Assembly: GCA_965226805.1 (NCBI GenBank)
Contig: CBDDDW010000027.1
Location: 124,001-188,000 of the forward strand
DNA length: 64,000 nt
DNA from: CBDDDW01 sp965226805
Lineage (GTDB): Bacteria; Chloroflexota; Dehalococcoidia; Lucifugimonadales; JAGWBF01
Direction: 5' to 3'
The notes beneath the pieces are model-generated. The model was not told the DNA's origin. It saw only the letters and a program-made list of their open reading frames with translations, and searched no databases. Below, in pieces: positions 36,192-44,659 of this stretch; positions within the stretch are counted from its first letter, which is position 1, and every line of letters starts with the position of its first letter. The position numbers and the translations under genes were made by a program.

Positions 36192-36703
36192 GTCGCTTCA
36201 CCTCTTTTAACATCCACCGCCCCCGCCTGGGTGAGGGCCTGCTCCACACTATTCACCTGCTCAGCCTCGCAGGTCACCAGGACCCCGATGTACCCATCGG
36301 TAATCCTGTCGTCGTACAGTCCCATTTTCGGTCGCGGAAGACGGGACTCGAAAATGATGCCCAGAACGGTAAAGAGGATTGCTCCGAGCATGGTGCCTTC
36401 GTATGTAACGATAGCCATGGGCGGCAGCGATAAGATGGGTTTGCCGCCCGTGACCATCGGATAAGCCATCTGGGTCATGGAGGTAAGGAGGATTCCCGCA
36501 GTGAGGCCGACCAGGGCGCCTACAAAAGGGAACACGTACAGGCGGTGGCTGGTGTCTCGCTCGCCGAAGGCTCCCTCTGGGTATGGGGCTCCTGTTAGGA
36601 AATCGTAGTCCTCGTTTGTGAGGCCCACCCTTTGAAGGGCATCACCAGCCTCGGCAGCGTAATTCGCGTCGCCGTATAGACCAAGGACCTCTTGTTTCGC
36701 CAT
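36188..36703 (-). CDS. actD: Alternative complex III subunit ActD (DUF3341)
   Basis: Small membrane subunit of the quinol-oxidising complex. The 171 residues start with a ferredoxin-like soluble domain (VLGLYGDANYAAEAGDALQR) and then two membrane helices (FPFVGALVGLTAGILLTSM, and GTMLGAILFTVLGIIFE). The family is DUF3341, unique to such complexes. It overlaps actE by four bases and begins 21 nt after the NrfD-like gene. Confidence 0.88.
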   Translation of the reverse strand: MAKQEVLGLYGDANYAAEAGDALQRVGLTNEDYDFLTGAPYPEGAFGERDTSHRLYVFPFVGALVGLTAGILLTSMTQMAYPMVTGGKPILSLPPMAIVTYEGTMLGAILFTVLGIIFESRLPRPKMGLYDDRITDGYIGVLVTCEAEQVNSVEQALTQAGAVDVKRGEAT

Positions 36704-36724
36704 AACCCTTACCTCGCTGTGAGA

Positions 36725-38122
36725 TTAGTCCTCTCGAATGACCGCCGGCACCGTTCTCCTGCCGATCTGGATCTCCGTCTTTAGAATTTCGCCCTCTTTG
36801 ATGTCATACAACGGAATCAAGGGGAATACCTTGGCAAACAACAGAAGCAGCATGCCCACCATGGCAAAAGTGCCGATGACTATGACGATCTCCACCGGGC
36901 TCGGTGCATAGGTGTACCAGTCGAAGTTGAAGGTCTGTTTCTGCGCCAACCCCGGGACGATTATCAGGAACCGCTCGAGCCACATCCCTATATTCACGAA
37001 AACACAGGTTAACACCATCCACATCGGGCTACGTCTTACGCTCCTGAACAGCCACATACTCACGGGAATGAAATAGGTCGTGGCTATGAAGGTGACGAAC
37101 CACAAGTTCCAGGGTGGCTGGCCCGTCAGAAAGTCCTTGACGGCTATCTCATCGGCCTCAAGGCTGTACAGTCCGAAGAGGAACTCCACCACGAAGAAGA
37201 AGAACCATCCCGTGGCTACCACGATGAGAAGGCGGCCCAGAGAGTCCAGATGCTCCGGCCGGATGTAGTCCTCCCACTTGAATCCCCACCTGAGCAACAC
37301 CAATACGATGGCCACGGCCGACACTCCAGAGTGCACCGCGCCTATGACGAAGTATGGAGGGAATATGGTGGAGTGCCAGCTCTTCACCGACACAGCCATG
37401 CTGAAGTCGAAGGAGACTATGCTGTGCACCGAGACGAACACGGGCAGGATCAGAGCCGACAGCAGCACACCGGCTATGATCTGGAGCTTCCACTGCCTTG
37501 CGGTGCCGCGCCAGCCAAGAGCCAGCACCCCGTATATCTTCCGGCGCAGGCCTGTTGTCCTGTCCCGGACCACCGCCAGATCCGGCAGGAGGGCAACGAG
37601 AACGAACATAATGCTGCAGAGGAGGTAGGTGTTTACGGCGCTGGGGTCCCACACCAGAGCTGAACGCACATTGGGATATATCCCTCTGGCCCAGTCGTAG
37701 GGCAGCGGCGTCATGGGTATGGAAATCCAATAGATCAACCTCCAGGGGCGACCGGAGTGTATAAGGGGCATAAGCATGGCCGTCATCAGTGAGAATACGG
37801 TGAGCACTTCGGCGGCCCTAGTGGCGGGGCGGCGCCATTCGGCCTTGGATAGCCTCAGGATCGCCGAGAGCATCACTCCCGCGTGGCTAATCCCTATCCA
37901 AAACACGAAGTTAGTGATGAAGAACCCCCACATGACGGGACGGTTCAAGCCGGTAACGCCCAGCCCCCGGTTGAACATGTACCCGGCGGCTGACATCGCC
38001 CCCAGCACGATCAGGCCGAGGAACATCACCAGGCCCCAGTACCACAGTGGGTTCTCGAAAAGGGTACTCAGCACGCCCCGGTTTATTTCCCTGTCAGTTA
38101 GCCTTCTGCCTTCCTGCATCAC
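36725..38122 (-). CDS. NrfD/PsrC-like quinol subunit of alternative complex III (second copy)
   Basis: Integral membrane subunit that binds quinol. The 465 residues show about ten helices (GLVMFLGLIVLGAMSAAGYM, FVFWIGISHAGVMLSAILR, WLFRSVRRSPMWMVLTCVF). ACIII operons carry two NrfD-like genes, actC and actF; which one this is I cannot decide from sequence alone. It lies directly upstream of actD, the usual place of actC. A soluble-facing loop with WARGIYPNVRSALVW is typical. Confidence 0.9.
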   Translation of the reverse strand: MMQEGRRLTDREINRGVLSTLFENPLWYWGLVMFLGLIVLGAMSAAGYMFNRGLGVTGLNRPVMWGFFITNFVFWIGISHAGVMLSAILRLSKAEWRRPATRAAEVLTVFSLMTAMLMPLIHSGRPWRLIYWISIPMTPLPYDWARGIYPNVRSALVWDPSAVNTYLLCSIMFVLVALLPDLAVVRDRTTGLRRKIYGVLALGWRGTARQWKLQIIAGVLLSALILPVFVSVHSIVSFDFSMAVSVKSWHSTIFPPYFVIGAVHSGVSAVAIVLVLLRWGFKWEDYIRPEHLDSLGRLLIVVATGWFFFFVVEFLFGLYSLEADEIAVKDFLTGQPPWNLWFVTFIATTYFIPVSMWLFRSVRRSPMWMVLTCVFVNIGMWLERFLIIVPGLAQKQTFNFDWYTYAPSPVEIVIVIGTFAMVGMLLLLFAKVFPLIPLYDIKEGEILKTEIQIGRRTVPAVIRED

Positions 38123-38182
38123 CTATCCTACAATGTTACCTTGACTGCTCCCCAGACGAGAGAGCTAACGCAAAACGCTTCG

Positions 38183-39664
38183 TCACTCCGGCTTGCCCAA
38201 GACCATGTACCGACCCTTCATAAAAGGACGGTACAGGATATAGAGTAATCCCTCCTTGATCTCCCACATGGACATGGCCGGCAGCAGCTTGGTCCCCAGA
38301 AGGAAGAGGAAAGGAATCGCGCCAAGCCCGCCCAGGATTATGAACACGTCCCAAACGTCGGGGGGCACAGGCAGCAGCCAGTCGGCGATGGGGCCGCCTC
38401 TGGGATCGAACTCGGCTATGCTATGGGCGCCCAGATGCTCCTGTGGCACATTGAATGCCGGCACGTACAACCGCACCATCATGAAGAAGGCGCCTATCAC
38501 CACCGAGGCACCAGCGATACTGGGCCCGATGATACTCTTACGCACCCCATTCCATATCAACATGGAGAGGGGTATCAGGAAGCTGAAGAAGAAGTTCAAC
38601 AGGAACGCGGAGCGATAGGACTCAAACATCACGAGCCTTATGACACTCTGCTCCGTGAGGTCCCGTCCGTACCAGAAGGTCATGAACTCGGAGAACCAGA
38701 AGTAGCCCCACAGGAGGGTAAGACCAAGCAGTATCTTGCTGAACGACCAGAAGTGGTCGACGCCGAGATACTGGCGGAACCCGCCTACATTGCGCAACAA
38801 GAACATGGTTACCAGCAACGTTCCCGCAGAGGCCTGAAGGCCCGTGAGGGCATGGTGGGGAGCGAATATGGAGTCCTTCCAGCCCGGAACAAGGCTCAGA
38901 GAGAAGTCAAGACTGATGAGCATATGCACGAATATCAGGAGCATGAAGTAGAAGGCGCCGAGGACTGCCAGGGACGCCCCCTGGAGCTTCCACTCTTTCT
39001 CGGTACCCTCCCAGCCCGCCGCCAGCCTGCGCCACAGACCAGCGCGCCATCCCGAGCCGACCCGGGCCAGGGCGGCCATATCCGGGCGGGCCGAGACCCA
39101 TAAGATGGCCATACCACAAAGGAACAGGAACACCACGGCTAAGGTGTCCCACCAAAGAGGCGCCCCTATCGGGACTTCGAACCAGATGGTCCTGCGGTCC
39201 TCGCCTACGACAAAGCCCTCGCCTAGCGTGTCGCCAAGATTAATATCCGGAAGCAGGAATATCAGGGGGATAAACCAGAGAACGTTGAGCAACCCCACCA
39301 GCGCAAACAGCTCCGACGCCCGCGAGATGGGCCGCCTCCAGTGGCTCTTCGTCCAGCGAAACCCGACCGCCACCACGGGGATCGACCCCACCGTGACAAG
39401 AAGGAAGCCGAACATAGCGGCGTAGTACCCCCAGGCCGGGCGGGCCATGTCGGAGAAGCCATCGTCCATGGCCCTCACTACGAACCCGACTATACCGAGC
39501 ACGACGAGGGCTCCCAGCCCCGCTATGGCGAGCCAGAACCCGCGCTCGAGCGTGATGACCTTCCGGCTCAGGTGCTCCGTGACCTCCTGGTCCGTCAGCC
39601 CGGGCTCTATATCGGCGGCCTGCGCGTTCGCGTGGGCCTCAGTCATGCGGCTTATCCTCTTCAT
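38183..39664 (-). CDS. NrfD/PsrC-like quinol subunit of alternative complex III (first copy)
   Basis: Membrane quinol-binding subunit, 493 residues with about ten helices (ITLERGFWLAIAGLGALVVL, YYAAMFGFLLVTVGSIPVVA, FYFMLLIFVHMLISLDFSLS, SILGLTLLWGYFW-like). The start overlaps the Fe-S subunit gene end by 26 nt, so it is translationally coupled. It may be the actC homologue, since it follows the iron-sulfur gene, or actF; the family order varies among phyla. Confidence 0.9.
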   Translation of the reverse strand: MKRISRMTEAHANAQAADIEPGLTDQEVTEHLSRKVITLERGFWLAIAGLGALVVLGIVGFVVRAMDDGFSDMARPAWGYYAAMFGFLLVTVGSIPVVAVGFRWTKSHWRRPISRASELFALVGLLNVLWFIPLIFLLPDINLGDTLGEGFVVGEDRRTIWFEVPIGAPLWWDTLAVVFLFLCGMAILWVSARPDMAALARVGSGWRAGLWRRLAAGWEGTEKEWKLQGASLAVLGAFYFMLLIFVHMLISLDFSLSLVPGWKDSIFAPHHALTGLQASAGTLLVTMFLLRNVGGFRQYLGVDHFWSFSKILLGLTLLWGYFWFSEFMTFWYGRDLTEQSVIRLVMFESYRSAFLLNFFFSFLIPLSMLIWNGVRKSIIGPSIAGASVVIGAFFMMVRLYVPAFNVPQEHLGAHSIAEFDPRGGPIADWLLPVPPDVWDVFIILGGLGAIPFLFLLGTKLLPAMSMWEIKEGLLYILYRPFMKGRYMVLGKPE

Positions 39665-40451
39665 GGTGAGGGTCTATCTTCTTCAGGTATATCACGTTGG
39701 GCTCCGTGCCGAGGTTCTCCAGAAGCCGGTAGGCACGGGGGTCCTTCAGGTCCCTTACTCCGGTGGAAGGGTCGATATCCACGTACTCCCTTAGCCGGCT
39801 GTTGGGGTCCTCGTAATCCCCGAAAATGATCGTCTGGGTAGGGCAGGCCTGAACGCAGGCCGGTAAGAAGTTGCCCTCGGTCAGCGCTTTGTCGCTAAGC
39901 TCGCCCTCTTCCTGGCCTTCGACCTTGCGCTCGGCGCGCTGGATCCTCTGGACACAGAAGCTGCACTTCTCCATGATGCCCCTGCTCCGTATCGTGACAT
40001 CGGGGTTTAGCTGATGCCTGAAGCGCTGGGGCCAATCGGGCTCCCAGAAATTGAAGAACCGGACCTGATAAGGGCAGTTGTTGGCGCAGTACCGGGTGCC
40101 CACGCAGCGGTTATACACCTGGACATTGAGTCCCTGGTCGTTATGGTAGGTGGCGAAAACGGGGCACACCGGCTCGCAGGGGGCGTTTTCGCAGTGCTGG
40201 CACAGGATCGGGATAAACCGGGCCTTTACGTCCTGGAAGGGAGCGTCCTCGGGATTATTCCGGTACTCGTCCGGCACCTCCCAGTAGCGCTCGATCCGGA
40301 TCCATTCCATGGCCCTGCGCTGATGAAACAAGTCCTCGGTGTTAAGGGTGACGTTGTTCTCGGACTGACAAGCTACAACACAGGCCTGGCAGCCTATGCA
40401 CTTGTCGATGTCTATGACCATCCCCCACTTATGCTTTTTCTTCTGCGCCAT
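39639..40451 (-). CDS. actB: Alternative complex III iron-sulfur subunit (ActB C-terminal equivalent)
   Basis: Electron relay with four cubane-type cluster motifs. The 270 residues show CIGCQACVVAC (Cys18, 21, 24, 28), CQHCENAPCEPVC, CVGTRYCANNCPYQ and CSFCVQRIQRAERK...CVQAC. In well-known Act operons this domain is fused to the molybdopterin-like domain as ActB; here the two are separate genes with a 92-nt gap containing a palindrome (40498-40520). Fe-S binding is likely; one cluster is often the 3Fe-4S type. Confidence 0.88.
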   Translation of the reverse strand: MAQKKKHKWGMVIDIDKCIGCQACVVACQSENNVTLNTEDLFHQRRAMEWIRIERYWEVPDEYRNNPEDAPFQDVKARFIPILCQHCENAPCEPVCPVFATYHNDQGLNVQVYNRCVGTRYCANNCPYQVRFFNFWEPDWPQRFRHQLNPDVTIRSRGIMEKCSFCVQRIQRAERKVEGQEEGELSDKALTEGNFLPACVQACPTQTIIFGDYEDPNSRLREYVDIDPSTGVRDLKDPRAYRLLENLGTEPNVIYLKKIDPHHEEDKPHD

Positions 40452-40497
40452 TAGCTGGTCCTACCTCGCTATGCTATCCGTCGTCCCCTGATGTCCG

Positions 40498-40520
40498 ACC
40501 CTCTCTCTACGTGAGAGGGT
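40498..40520. repeat. Repeat family C palindrome in the actB split
   Basis: ACCCTCTC (40498-40505) and GAGAGGGT (40513-40520) form an 8-bp stem. It lies exactly in the gap between the two parts of ActB. Confidence 0.6.
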
Positions 40521-40543
40521 TTAGGTGAGAGTGCCCTGGGTCA

Positions 40544-42880
40544 CTACAACTTGTTGGTCACGTGGACAATGTCCTCTTCCTTGGTGCCGATAGGAAAGGC
40601 GGGCACTATGCCCTCGAACTTGGATACCCTTGAACTCCGATCCGTGGGCCGTATCGATACGAGAGTGGCCCCCCATGCGAAGGAGCCGGTACCTCTGACC
40701 GTCTCCGGGGCCAGTATAGAGAGCGGGTTCTCGCCGCGCTGCTTTCCATCTTTATCGGCATACTGGAGCCCCGGGCTGTGACCCTGGCCGATGGGCACAC
40801 CCACCACGTCCGTTGGCACCGCCGGATGAGGGTACACGGCGACCTTGATGCTGTATCCTTCGGGCGCCACCAGGCTGACCTCGTCGCCCTCCTTCAATCC
40901 CATCCTCCTGGCCTCCTGGGCGTTAATTTCGACCCAGGTCTGCCAGGTGACGGTGGTCAACGGGTCGGGCGCCGCCTGTAGCCAGGGAATGTGCGCGCCT
41001 CTGCCATCCAGAATGGAGTTGGACAGGAAGGGTACCAGGTGGTACAGCTTCCCTCGGCCGGGTGGCTCCTTGAAAGCCGGCCTCACCCCAAGCTGAAGCA
41101 GGTCTGCCAGGTCCGGAGGGTCGGGCGCCTGGTCTTTCGATAGCTCCGACGTGTCCCACCAACCGCCCTGCTGCAGGAGCTTGTTCCAGAAGGCCGTGAA
41201 CCTGGTTTCCTGAACCGACCCTCGTTTAAGGTCGAACAGCTTCCGGGCACCGTCCTTAAGGATAGCCTCGAAGGTATCCGAAAGCCCGTCATCCAGCCCC
41301 AACTCCTGGGACAGGGTAAGGAGCATATCGGGGAAGCTGCGGGGGTCCAGCTCAGTTAGCGGGTTGACCACGGGTTGCTGTATACCCACCACCTGGTATC
41401 CGGGTCCGGGATCGGGAATGTCGTCGCCCCAATCCTCGAGATAATTCCGCTCTGGGAGTACCAAGTCCGCCATTTGGGTGGTATCGTCCATGAAGCTGGA
41501 GAAGCTAACGATGAACAGGTCGTCCCTCTCCAGCGCCCCACCTAGTTCGAGCCTCACGGGAAGTCCGTACACCGGGTTCGCCCCGTGGACCATCAGTACT
41601 TCAATCTGGCCACTGTTAATGTCATCGACGACTTTCTGCCAGTCCTCCAGGGAGCTGGCCGGAGTCGTGGGCGGCGAGTCGTCTATTGGTGACGGGGGAT
41701 TGAAGACTATCCCTCCCTCGCCGGGCTTCTTTCCCACGCTGCCTACCAGATAATTAAGGGCAAAGACGGCCGACATATTGCTGATTCCGTGGGTATGGCC
41801 GGTGGCGTCGCCTCCGCCGAAGGCGAGGCTGGGCCGTCTGTCGGTGAACTCCTTCGCGATGCGCTTGATCAAGTCGGGGGCCGACTCTTTACGGGTCCCT
41901 TTACTGACAAACTCAGGGATGCCGATTTCCCCCCAGACCTTTTCGGGCCTATAGGCCTCCAGGAGCGAGGCGCCGGCCCCCCCTGTCATGGCATCGGCCA
42001 CGCCCGGGTCGGCCAGCCCCTCCGAGAGGATTACCTGCATCATGCTGAGGGCCAACATACCCTCTTTTCCGGGTAGGATGGGTATCCACTCGTCGGCGTT
42101 AGCGGCGGTCATGGAATAGCGCGGGTCCGCGTGCACCAGGGTCCCTCTCCCCTTGCCACCCCTGTCGCCTCGGAACTCGCCGTAACCTCGGGCGTATCGC
42201 ACGGGAGAGACCCACGTGGACAAAAAGTCGGCACCAAAGGAAAGCACGTAGCTGGCATTCTCAATGTCGAAATTGGGAAGCCGATCTTGATCGAAGACCC
42301 GCTTCACGGAGGCCCGAAGCACCCTCTGGTCCAGGGGCTCAAAAGCCAAGGGGGGCCTGCCTCCGTAGGCCTCGACGAACCGGTTCACCACCAGGCCAAG
42401 GTGGCCCCGTAGGGGCTCGGTTACCATCAGCATCGCGGAGGGATTCCCATCTCTCAGCGGTCGAAGGCGAGCCGCGAGCCTGTCCAGGGCAACTTCCCAG
42501 CTAGGGATGGACTGGAACTGGCCGGACCCCCGGGCCGTGCCTGGGACGCGCTCCAGGGGCCCTTCAATCCGGTCCGGGTGATAAAGGGCCTGCAGTCCTC
42601 CCTCGCAGCGCGCGCTCTGGCTGCCCTGGTTGGTCGGATAGAGGGGGTTGCCTCGGACCTTCTTGGCCCGGCCTTCCATGACCCGCACGAGTATGCCTTC
42701 CCTCTCTGGGCACTGGCCACAGAGCGTGGCGTACCAGTTGTCCTTGCCCGTGACCAGGTCTTCGGGCATCAGCACCGGGCTCTGGATCTGCATGTCCTGA
42801 TCGTCGAAGATGTTGCAGGCGACGGCCCCTACGGCCGCCAGGCCCGACCATTTCAGAAAGTCTCGCCGACCTAGATTCAT
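40544..42880 (-). CDS. actB: Alternative complex III molybdopterin-like subunit (ActB N-terminal equivalent)
   Basis: Large exported subunit, 778 residues. A Tat-like signal (GRRDFLKW, Arg5-Arg6) leads to Cys22 at the end of the hydrophobic stretch. The domain has the fold of molybdopterin oxidoreductases, but the N-terminal cluster motif reads Cys54-x2-Cys57 and then Glu61 where the third cysteine should be, with Cys92 the only other one. Loss of this cluster, and of the metal cofactor, is known for ActB proteins, where the domain is structural. Its start follows actA by 7 nt. Confidence 0.88.
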   Translation of the reverse strand: MNLGRRDFLKWSGLAAVGAVACNIFDDQDMQIQSPVLMPEDLVTGKDNWYATLCGQCPEREGILVRVMEGRAKKVRGNPLYPTNQGSQSARCEGGLQALYHPDRIEGPLERVPGTARGSGQFQSIPSWEVALDRLAARLRPLRDGNPSAMLMVTEPLRGHLGLVVNRFVEAYGGRPPLAFEPLDQRVLRASVKRVFDQDRLPNFDIENASYVLSFGADFLSTWVSPVRYARGYGEFRGDRGGKGRGTLVHADPRYSMTAANADEWIPILPGKEGMLALSMMQVILSEGLADPGVADAMTGGAGASLLEAYRPEKVWGEIGIPEFVSKGTRKESAPDLIKRIAKEFTDRRPSLAFGGGDATGHTHGISNMSAVFALNYLVGSVGKKPGEGGIVFNPPSPIDDSPPTTPASSLEDWQKVVDDINSGQIEVLMVHGANPVYGLPVRLELGGALERDDLFIVSFSSFMDDTTQMADLVLPERNYLEDWGDDIPDPGPGYQVVGIQQPVVNPLTELDPRSFPDMLLTLSQELGLDDGLSDTFEAILKDGARKLFDLKRGSVQETRFTAFWNKLLQQGGWWDTSELSKDQAPDPPDLADLLQLGVRPAFKEPPGRGKLYHLVPFLSNSILDGRGAHIPWLQAAPDPLTTVTWQTWVEINAQEARRMGLKEGDEVSLVAPEGYSIKVAVYPHPAVPTDVVGVPIGQGHSPGLQYADKDGKQRGENPLSILAPETVRGTGSFAWGATLVSIRPTDRSSRVSKFEGIVPAFPIGTKEEDIVHVTNKL

Positions 42881-42887
42881 GTCACCC

Positions 42888-43604
42888 CTAGTAGTGGCAG
42901 GTCACGCAGTCTGTGGGCGCGTCCTTCCCTTCGGCTCGGTGGCAGTCAACACAATCACCCATCTTCAAACTGCGCACCTGTTTTACCTTCTCCATATCCC
43001 GTATCTTACCGTGGCAGATCGAGCAAGCAGCCTCCAGTATCTCCGTCTCCGATGGAGTATCGGATTGGGTCAGCCCCTTCTCTTTGGCGATCGCGATCGC
43101 CTCGGGCCTCCCCTCTCCCTCGGTAAAGAATCGGATGTGAGGCTCATGGACGAACTGTACGTGGTCAGGTACTCGATGCACCCGCTCCCAGTTGATCGGC
43201 TCGGGGACAATGGAGGTGTCCCGATTACCCGTCTCGTCCAAGCCTGCGTGCCTCAGGAGCTTGACTATCTCGGGGTCGGACGGATCAATGATGCCGAGCC
43301 TGTCGGGCTCATTGTCCCCCGTGACAGTCTTGTGACAGAACAGACATTGCTCCACGGCGGGAACCGTGGCGGCGTCCCCTTTGGTCACATTGCGATGGCA
43401 AAACTCGCAGGGGATCCCCGCGTCCTGGACATGCACCGTGTGTTTAAAGGCAATTGGCTGGTCGGGGCCGCCGGCGCCGAATCCGAAAATCGGTTTGGAC
43501 CACCAAGCTACCAAGATGTAAATGGCCACCAGCACCATCACCGCGCTGACGACCAATCCACCCAGGGCAAGCGGCAACATCTTCCAACTGAGTTTTATCG
43601 GCAT
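42888..43604 (-). CDS. actA: Alternative complex III pentaheme cytochrome c subunit
   Basis: Multiheme electron acceptor, 238 residues. The N-terminal helix (LALGGLVVSAVMVLVAIYIL) anchors it, and five CxxCH motifs follow: CEFCH, CLFCH, CSICH, CVDCH and CVTCH. This count is the signature of ActA. It should take electrons from the NrfD/Fe-S subunits and pass them to the monoheme cytochrome ActE. Needs the Ccm system encoded downstream. Confidence 0.92.
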   Translation of the reverse strand: MPIKLSWKMLPLALGGLVVSAVMVLVAIYILVAWWSKPIFGFGAGGPDQPIAFKHTVHVQDAGIPCEFCHRNVTKGDAATVPAVEQCLFCHKTVTGDNEPDRLGIIDPSDPEIVKLLRHAGLDETGNRDTSIVPEPINWERVHRVPDHVQFVHEPHIRFFTEGEGRPEAIAIAKEKGLTQSDTPSETEILEAACSICHGKIRDMEKVKQVRSLKMGDCVDCHRAEGKDAPTDCVTCHY

Positions 43605-43764
43605 AAAGTGGCGCTCATGGTGAGTTGGACTTCTGATCGAGGCTCCAGAAGCGCCTCGACTTCGCTGACGCCATCAGCGCCACCAACGTGCCCAACGGGC
43701 TTGGGCTCACGCCCATCGCTCCGCCCCACCGCCCGCCACCCCGGAGGTCTGGGGCCTTTGGTGA

Positions 43765-44064
43765 TCAAAACCAGAACCTGTTGTAAAGATCCTCGAGGAG
43801 CAACGTATTCTGGACGGTGATAGCCATCAAAACGACGGCGACCCCGATAAAAACTACCGCGCCGAAGTACATCGGAGGTCTCAGCTTGAGCAATTGCTTC
43901 GGCAGGTGGCCCGAGGACACCAGGGAGGGAATGAGGGCATGTGCGGTGAGAAAGGAGAAGGCGACGATGACTATGCTGATGAGATACAGCGCCAGGAACA
44001 CCTGCCAGGTTGTTATGTCGGACCAAGCGTTGGTGTTGATGGCTGCCGGGTCTACCTCAGGCAT
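43765..44064 (-). CDS. Small two-helix membrane protein at the head of the Act operon
   Basis: 99 residues from the ATG at 44062-44064 (GGAAGG upstream): MPEVDPAAINTNAWSDITTW, then two helices (FLALYLISIVIVAFSFLTA; YFGAVVFIGVAVVLMAITV) and a short tail ending NRFWF. A longer upstream frame begins with a Cys-rich, signal-like stretch and is rejected for lack of a ribosome-binding site. It may be the small extra subunit (ActG-like) reported in some phyla, but I do not recognise it by sequence. First gene of the operon, 160 nt ahead of actA. Confidence 0.65.
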   Translation of the reverse strand: MPEVDPAAINTNAWSDITTWQVFLALYLISIVIVAFSFLTAHALIPSLVSSGHLPKQLLKLRPPMYFGAVVFIGVAVVLMAITVQNTLLLEDLYNRFWF

Positions 44065-44252
44065 ATACGACCTTCCTCCCCCCTTCGGCCTGCCATAAAG
44101 GTAGGATACAAGTTTCGCGCTTCGGCAAGCGAAAAATATCACAATGGGGTACGAGTGTCAAGTAGGATTCATAGCTGTCTTGACACCAGTAAGGAGGCGA
44201 AGTAGAATACTAACTCAAGGTATTCTCAGGTCAGTGTCATCGGCGAGAAATA

Positions 44253-44310
44253 CCCTCACCCCCGGCCCTTCTCTCTCAGGGAGAGGGGTAGCCGTGGGCA
44301 GGGGTGAGGG
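44253..44310. repeat. Repeat family C, long copy in the divergent promoter region
   Basis: Outer arms CCCTCACCCC (44253-44262) and GGGGTGAGGG (44301-44310) surround inner arms CCCTTCTCTC and GAGAGGGG, a cruciform-type arrangement. It lies between the Act operon and the small Tat-signal gene and directly precedes the latter's ribosome-binding site. Confidence 0.6.
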
Positions 44311-44323
44311 CGTAGGAGGCTCC

Positions 44324-44554
44324 GTGACAGCAGATAGTGAACGCGACGCCCAACGCCGGGGATTCACGAGGCGCAGCTTCCTGGGCACCATCGTCCTGGG
44401 CCTCGCCGCTGTCGGCGGTACCGGACTCCTGTTCAGGAACATCTTCTCCCGGGGCGGGAGGCAGAAGACGGACCCAGCCGAGGAGTTCCCCGGGCCCGAC
44501 TCCATATACCATCCCAGGAAGGATGTCCTGGAACGCAGACGCCGAGGGGGATGA
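44324..44554 (+). CDS. Small Tat-signal protein, function unknown
   Basis: 76 residues from GTG at 44324, chosen because AGGAGG stands 5 nt upstream. The N-terminus holds a twin-arginine motif (FTRRSFLGTIV) and one hydrophobic stretch (VLGLAAVGGTGLLF), followed by a charged tail (GRQKTDPAEEFPGPDSIYHP). No cofactor motif is visible. It is divergent from the Act operon. Such a small Tat-like protein might be a membrane-tethered accessory or assembly factor for the exported complex, but this is inferred from position only. Confidence 0.6.
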   Translation: MTADSERDAQRRGFTRRSFLGTIVLGLAAVGGTGLLFRNIFSRGGRQKTDPAEEFPGPDSIYHPRKDVLERRRRGG

Positions 44555-44585
44555 AGCTACCTCTGCCGCCGCAAGAAATCCGTAG

Positions 44586-44605
44586 GGGCGACGCATGCGT
44601 CGCCC
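44586..44605. repeat. GC-rich 20-nt palindrome (family D)
   Basis: GGGCGACGCATGCGTCGCCC is perfectly self-complementary. A second longer copy is at 45806-45831 and a variant at 54299-54326. Found just after the small Tat-signal gene. Confidence 0.7.
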
Positions 44606-44659
44606 TTCTTCAACTGGAGCTGCCAGAAAGACCAGCCTAGCTGAAAGAGAGGTGGGAAG

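Noticed and set aside
43595..44026. Second reading frame overlapping the small Act subunit gene
   Set aside because: Low-complexity Arg/Pro/Gly-rich translation, no ribosome-binding site, overlaps a better gene with two clear helices.
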